From NCBI GenBank assembly GCA_020723285.1, contig DYJE01000001.1, positions 435,509 to 499,508 of the forward strand: DNA of 64,000 nucleotides, in the 5' to 3' direction. The stretch comes from Desulforapulum autotrophicum. GTDB taxonomy: Bacteria > Desulfobacterota > Desulfobacteria > Desulfobacterales > Desulfolunaceae. Below the pieces are notes generated by a model. The model was not told the DNA's origin. It did not search any database and saw only the letters and a program-made list of their open reading frames with translations. Both the position numbers and the translations under genes were made by a program. Below are positions 59,707 to 64,000 of the stretch, piece after piece. The stretch's first letter is position 1, and the number at the start of each line of letters is the position of its first letter.

Positions 59707-61380
59707 TTAAACCATAAGGTCGGAATAAACCTGTCGATACCGGAGAATTTCCGTATCAAGGGAATGGTTCTCCTGGAAACGCCGAACGTTATTCAACAGG
59801 CCGTTGTAGTCGCACTGCCGGATGATAGCCGACAGGTCGAAGATATCGTCATAGGAAAGAGCGATGCCCAAGCCGTTCTCCTCCACAAAGGACGCCATAT
59901 AGCGAAGTTCCTTCGACACAAAAACCGGAAGCCCCGCTGAAAGATAATCGAACAGCTTGGTGGACATGGTGGTTTCACGGTGTGCCGTTTGGATCGGGCA
60001 GGTCCTCAGGTCGACCACGTTCCATCCGAAATCGTAGCCTGCCAGGGTTTCAATCACGCGTTCGTTGGCCACCGGCGGGTGGTAGGAAAAAAGGGGGTTC
60101 TTTTCCGCTTTTTCATCATACGCCTTGTACGTGCCGTCCTGCCTGTCATAGGCGTTGTAGATATCAAAACATATGTTCTGTGAGGTGATCAGGTCGGCGA
60201 TCTCATACAGGGATGTGGTGGCACCTCCACCAGCGCTTTTTTGTGACAAAACCCCGCCGGAATAGACGATTCGGACAAGCTTCTGCCGTTTGTCATAGGG
60301 TTTTACCACATCCCCGCAGTATGCCTGGAACTGGATCGCGTTTTTTTTCACCTGGTATTCCCTTTCAAGAATATCCAGCACAGCGGGGCTGTCTTTATAG
60401 GATATCACATCCGCGTTCCTGTATAAGAACGATTCCTGGGCCAGCAACCGGTGGGCATCTTCGTTGCCCAAGGCTTCTGAAAGGGACGATTCCGTATGCA
60501 TCGTACACAATACGTCATGAAATTCGCACACCGTTCTGAATTTTTTCATGGCCATGAGAAGGATGCTGAGCAACGTGTCCATGACAATGGGCATCAGATG
60601 CAGTACGGCATTTTTTTCAAGATTCATGAACACGGTTAAAAAGGACAGAATATCGCCGCCCGAATTATAGATATGGTCGAAACAGTCCGATATCCGGTGG
60701 TCCCCAGTCACGCCGGTGCAGTTTCTGTCAAGGGACATCAGCAGCGTCACGCACCCGCAGTTTTTCAACGCCCGGACCCTTTTCACAAAATTCACCGGAA
60801 AATGATTGACCGCAAACAGGACCACCGGTTTCCCTTCCGAAGAACGGATGATGTCGTTGAAGGTTTTTACTGTCAGTTCATCATCCTTTTTTAAAAAGGC
60901 TTCATCGATGAACGGGTGAACAATCCTGTCCGCATATGAAGGAAAGGACCCCGCAATCCTTTCGAAGAGCTCATCACCATAGGCGCTGCTTGTCAGAATG
61001 ATGAGATCCGCTTCCAGACTGTCCAGACAGCTTAAAGGATACAGCGGTTCACCCAGATAACTGTCCTGGGACTCCGCCTTGAAGCTGTCCAGAACACCGG
61101 TAACCGTATGGCCCGTTTCCCTTGCGATCGAAATCACATCCTTGGTCAGTCCCCCGGCAGGACAAACCGCGATCTTTTTGTTCTTCACCGATCCCAGCTC
61201 TTCGCGCAATCCTCTCAGAACGCTCTCCGTTTCGTGATTTCGTTTCAGGACACCGCAAAACCGGATGATATCTCCAAAGGAAACAAGCTGTTCCGATTCG
61301 ATAAACCTGGCAGGGCCTGGAAGATGTTTTCTGAAAGCATGCTTCAGGATCAATTCGTCAGTTTGCCTGATGGCATTCAT
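59707..61380 (-). CDS. Glycosyltransferase with N-terminal Rossmann-like domain
   Basis: 557 residues. 66-160: Rossmann-like domain (KIAVCPAGGLTKDVISIARE, LEADLIILTSSAYGDELFER). 175-557: GT-B-type glycosyltransferase with TTMSTKLFDYLSAGLPVFVS (nucleotide-sugar binding E/D-x-LAxG-like region). It overlaps the 61,358 gene by 23 bp. The N-terminal domain is shared with three other cluster proteins. Confidence 0.78.
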   Translation of the reverse strand: MNAIRQTDELILKHAFRKHLPGPARFIESEQLVSFGDIIRFCGVLKRNHETESVLRGLREELGSVKNKKIAVCPAGGLTKDVISIARETGHTVTGVLDSFKAESQDSYLGEPLYPLSCLDSLEADLIILTSSAYGDELFERIAGSFPSYADRIVHPFIDEAFLKKDDELTVKTFNDIIRSSEGKPVVLFAVNHFPVNFVKRVRALKNCGCVTLLMSLDRNCTGVTGDHRISDCFDHIYNSGGDILSFLTVFMNLEKNAVLHLMPIVMDTLLSILLMAMKKFRTVCEFHDVLCTMHTESSLSEALGNEDAHRLLAQESFLYRNADVISYKDSPAVLDILEREYQVKKNAIQFQAYCGDVVKPYDKRQKLVRIVYSGGVLSQKSAGGGATTSLYEIADLITSQNICFDIYNAYDRQDGTYKAYDEKAEKNPLFSYHPPVANERVIETLAGYDFGWNVVDLRTCPIQTAHRETTMSTKLFDYLSAGLPVFVSKELRYMASFVEENGLGIALSYDDIFDLSAIIRQCDYNGLLNNVRRFQENHSLDTEILRYRQVYSDLMV

Positions 61381-62473
61381 TTTTTTCCTGTCGACATATT
61401 AATTCAAACGAATGATTTAATTCATGATCGAACAAATTTACCCAAACATTTTTATTCACACTGAAACAGGATTTTCCAACAATGTGGTTGGAACTTTTAA
61501 CAGCTTTTTCAATATGCGACCGGGCACAGTCAATCCCGGCAAATGCCATGGCCTCCGATAAAACCGGGACAATATTGGACTCGTCCATTGCATCATGGTT
61601 CAAATGAAAGCAACGTGTATCCTCTATCCACTTACGTTGTTCCATCATTTCTTCTGCCATGGATTTCACATATTTCCCGTTGGGTGCCGTATACCCGTCA
61701 AAATGTATTTTCAATGAAGCGATCAAGTCCTCCCGTTCTTCAATGTTATGGATTTCAGGAGAATCGGCTTTTTCCGAATGATACCGGAAATAAAGAAGAT
61801 CTTTGATATTTCTATAATAATAAATAAACTTGGCTTTGGGATATCGTTCCATTGTCTGGCTGAATTGTTCATGGGAAAAATGACCGTGGACGTATGAAAA
61901 ATTTTTCAAATGTGAAAAAACAACCGAGCGGCTGCTGAAGGAGCATCTGTAATCGTAATGAAACGAACCCAACAGTTCCATGAAAATTCGATTTACATGC
62001 CCGTCGTATGCATGGGAGCATAAAACGACAGGATTTCCTGGGCATTCGATATCCGTGAAACCGACATTATCAGACCGGAAATCGGGAAGATAGGCCAAAA
62101 AAATCTTTTTACCCTTCAACCTTTTCAAGATCGACGAATAATGTCGGGGATGAACTGCAACAATAACGGCACCGATACTCCAGTCGAACGCCAACTCATC
62201 CGGGTCTCTGATAATTCCTGAAGAAAGGCCCCGGCTTTGTTGATCAACAAAATAAGAGACCAAATCCTGCTTTTTTATCAATCCCAGAGCATTGTATACC
62301 GTAACACCACTTTTACCAGAGCCGTAAATACAAAGCCGAAGTTTATCTGGGGCTGTATTGATATTGGATATGAATTCCTCAAGGTCTGCGGCCAGTTGCT
62401 GAGACATGTCACGTTCCTGCGCGTATTCATTTTCTTCATAACATACTGAACTGTAAAATATTGTATCAGACAT
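61358..62473 (-). CDS. Rossmann domain and sulfotransferase-like fusion
   Basis: 371 residues from ATG 62,473. 45-130: Rossmann-like domain (LRLCIYGSGKSGVTVYNALG, AVIVAVHPRHYSSILKRLKG). 145-340: sulfotransferase-like region with YPKAKFIYYYRNIKDLLYFR (3'-phosphate motif variant) but an unclear 5'-P-loop. A divergent or reassigned activity is possible. It is more AT-rich than the flanking genes. Confidence 0.62.
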   Translation of the reverse strand: MSDTIFYSSVCYEENEYAQERDMSQQLAADLEEFISNINTAPDKLRLCIYGSGKSGVTVYNALGLIKKQDLVSYFVDQQSRGLSSGIIRDPDELAFDWSIGAVIVAVHPRHYSSILKRLKGKKIFLAYLPDFRSDNVGFTDIECPGNPVVLCSHAYDGHVNRIFMELLGSFHYDYRCSFSSRSVVFSHLKNFSYVHGHFSHEQFSQTMERYPKAKFIYYYRNIKDLLYFRYHSEKADSPEIHNIEEREDLIASLKIHFDGYTAPNGKYVKSMAEEMMEQRKWIEDTRCFHLNHDAMDESNIVPVLSEAMAFAGIDCARSHIEKAVKSSNHIVGKSCFSVNKNVWVNLFDHELNHSFELICRQEKNECHQAN

Positions 62474-63251
62474 ATCCGAGATCCTTGAGAACATCGCCCA
62501 TCACCGAATTAAAGACAGCGATCGCTTCATCCGTCAGGTATTTTTCCCATTGCCTGGACGCGCCGCTGCGGTAAAAACTCCCTTCCTTTTCCTCGCCCCG
62601 TTTCCGGCCTTCCCTTAAAAACACATCCCGCGCATAACATGCGGTCTCGACTTCTTCCATGGAAACCGGAAGACCGATGTAATCCGTAATATTCTTGACC
62701 GTGTTGAACATATCCGATGTAAGGTCTTCGAACCGTATGATCCGGCACCCGCCTTTTTTTGCCTCCTGGACCCAGGGCGTGATCACCTCGGCAAGGGATG
62801 AGGGAGAAACGGGATACCATGTTTTTCCCCACATCTCGAATGTGAAACCTTTTCGGGTGACCAGCCGGTTGATGGCAGCTTTGTGATCGAGCCCCTCAGA
62901 TTCAAGGAATGCCCTGTAAGCCTTCATGTAATCCGTCATGTCGGGACCGGTGTAGGTGCACTGGTATTTGTGGTGGGAAACCATGATATCCCTGGGATCT
63001 CTGATGAGAAACAGCACCTTGTAAAAAGGGTTTCCGAGGATCGGCTTCACCGTGGCATGGGGATAGTGCTGGAACGTGAACTCGTTCGGTTCCATATCCC
63101 TGAAAAAATTCGGATGAGGCGTCACCCGGTGGGTCGGAAGCATTCTTTTGTGGTAATAACCCTGGCGGTCCAGAAGGTATTCCAGGATCGGGCCTAAAAG
63201 CGTGGTGCCGGAATTGATGGATGTCGAAAGGATGACCGGAGGGTTTTTCAT
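62466..63251 (-). CDS. PAPS-dependent sulfotransferase
   Basis: 261 residues. STSINSGTTLLGPILEYLLD (5'-PSB loop), FLIRDPRDIMVSHHKYQCTY (3'-phosphate motif with RxxxxxxS) and the C-terminal GSFYRSGASRQWEKYLTDEA (GxxGxW-like PAPS closing segment) are all present, so it should be active. It is the first complete gene at the right of the window; its stop overlaps the next gene by 8 bp. Confidence 0.88.
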   Translation of the reverse strand: MKNPPVILSTSINSGTTLLGPILEYLLDRQGYYHKRMLPTHRVTPHPNFFRDMEPNEFTFQHYPHATVKPILGNPFYKVLFLIRDPRDIMVSHHKYQCTYTGPDMTDYMKAYRAFLESEGLDHKAAINRLVTRKGFTFEMWGKTWYPVSPSSLAEVITPWVQEAKKGGCRIIRFEDLTSDMFNTVKNITDYIGLPVSMEEVETACYARDVFLREGRKRGEEKEGSFYRSGASRQWEKYLTDEAIAVFNSVMGDVLKDLGYV

Positions 63252-63377
63252 AAATCAACGAGTTATCCTATTGCCTGTTTTTTTGAAGCCGTTATAGTGT
63301 TTATCAGATTAAAATTCAGAAATGGAGTTATCCTTCATTCGATGTTGTACGTTGGACGTTGGATGTTCGATGTTCAT

Positions 63378-63409
63378 TCATTCGCGCAATCGGAACAGAT
63401 TTATGACAA
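63378..63409. repeat. 32-bp dispersed repeat, copy 2
   Basis: Matches 47,501-47,532 with one mismatch. It overlaps the stop codon end of the partial methyltransferase gene (stop at 63,401) and is preceded by short GTTGGACGTTGGATGTTCG tandem-like sequence (63,350-63,370). Confidence 0.85.
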
Positions 63410-64000
63410 CCAATCAAATTGATTTTTTTTCGCGTACCAGAGCTTTGTCATGTATACCGGTTCAAGACGTTCAAGACGTGATATCCTGTTTTCCACATAC
63501 CTGAGGAATTCGTCGAAAACCTTCGGCCCGGCCTGCACCCTTATGTCGTTCACGCTCCGCCAGATGCCCAGGTACCGTTCCGTGCTCATGGTTTCCGTGT
63601 GAAGAAACTCGCCGTACCAGGCGTCTTCCACCCAAGGACACTGTTTCAACCGGTCGAGAAGGCCGTCGCAAAACTCCGATTTTCCCGAAGACACGCGTTT
63701 CATATGGGGTGCCATGGCGTAAAGCGTTTCCTCGATTTCTGTAAAAAGAGGGCTTTCGTCAATTTTCCGGGTGTTCCACAGGGCACCGAACACGCCGCCG
63801 GGTTTCAGTACCCGTTTGAACTCGTCCGTGGCTTTTTCGAAATCCGCCCAGTGAAAGGCCGAAGCCATGGTCACCAGATGGCAGCTTTCATCGGCCAGGC
63901 CCGTGTCCTCCGCACTGCCTTTGATCCAGGCCACGTTTTCAACGGATGCCGAAAGGTCTTCGCCCTTGGCCCTCATTTCATCACAGGGTTCGACGGCTGT
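63401..64000 (-). CDS. Class I SAM-dependent methyltransferase (partial, runs off right edge)
   Basis: At least 199 residues visible; the frame is open to the window edge (TAVEPCDEMRAKGEDLSASV), showing that the N-terminal part with motif I is outside. ASAFHWADFEKATDEFKRVL and LKPGGVFGALWNTRKIDESP are typical of Methyltransf_11/25 proteins. A 149-bp gap separates it from the sulfotransferase gene, so it may belong to a different transcription unit. Confidence 0.8.
   Translation of the reverse strand, partial: TAVEPCDEMRAKGEDLSASVENVAWIKGSAEDTGLADESCHLVTMASAFHWADFEKATDEFKRVLKPGGVFGALWNTRKIDESPLFTEIEETLYAMAPHMKRVSSGKSEFCDGLLDRLKQCPWVEDAWYGEFLHTETMSTERYLGIWRSVNDIRVQAGPKVFDEFLRYVENRISRLERLEPVYMTKLWYAKKNQFDWLS

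Overview
The window has two parts: a temperate prophage (about 1-27,950, continuing off the left edge) and a stretch of host chromosome (about 27,950-64,000). The host part is a long one-strand biosynthetic cluster for a heavily decorated surface glycan, ending at motB-motA. The organism is a flagellated Gram-negative bacterium of roughly 50% GC. The density of B12-type radical SAM enzymes, NodU-type carbamoyltransferases and sulfotransferases would suit a sulfate-reducing deltaproteobacterium (Desulfobacterota). That placement is inference; no ribosomal or other marker gene is present.

Prophage. The integrase (26,716-27,858, +) lies beside the 3' end of a tRNA-Glu gene, the likely attachment site. 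The + strand from 16,933 rightwards holds early and accessory genes: a Cro/CI-like HTH, small zinc-ribbon proteins, an LLH-type holin, DUF2303- and RTP-like proteins, a tRNA-like element, a Gp37/Gp68 protein, a PAPS-reductase-like ATPase, a C4-RNA/Ash/antirepressor locus and the integrase. The - strand from 16,829 leftwards holds a second HTH regulator, an HsdR-like nuclease, a SWIM-finger membrane protein, a DnaD-type replisome organizer with iterons inside its gene, terminase subunits, and a lambda-like head module (gpW-like, portal, S49 protease, decoration, capsid, head-tail joining, tail terminator, tail tube, start of the next tail gene). A two-gene AT-rich module on the opposite strand (6,983-8,400) interrupts the head genes and looks like a moron, possibly phage exclusion.

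Unusual prophage non-coding structure: five consecutive hairpins at 16,167-16,303 beside the nuclease; a 58-bp duplication (17,083/17,526) flanking a cassette whose gene has one in-frame TAA; a divergent promoter/operator region with a probably leaderless transcript; and a chain of hairpins at 25,273-25,435 that matches the C4 antisense RNA/Ash arrangement upstream of a Rha-type antirepressor.

Host cluster (28.2-64 kb, all -). Transcription runs from right to left. It encodes four B12-binding radical SAM proteins and two SPASM-type radical SAM proteins, two NodU/CmcH carbamoyltransferases, four sulfotransferase-like proteins, an APS kinase fusion that could supply PAPS, and a formyltransferase. 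It also has a CMP-sugar synthetase with a partial paralogue, a DegT aminotransferase, an adenylation enzyme plus an acyl carrier protein, a hexapeptide acyltransferase, an Ntn hydrolase, two glycosyltransferases, several methyltransferases and an SGNH hydrolase. Together these suggest a nonulosonic-acid-like or amino-sugar glycan that is methylated, carbamoylated, formylated, acylated and sulfated. The MotAB stator genes directly downstream make a flagellar glycan one option, with capsule or O-antigen the alternative. A 240-bp palindromic repeat element separates the ACP gene from the rest.
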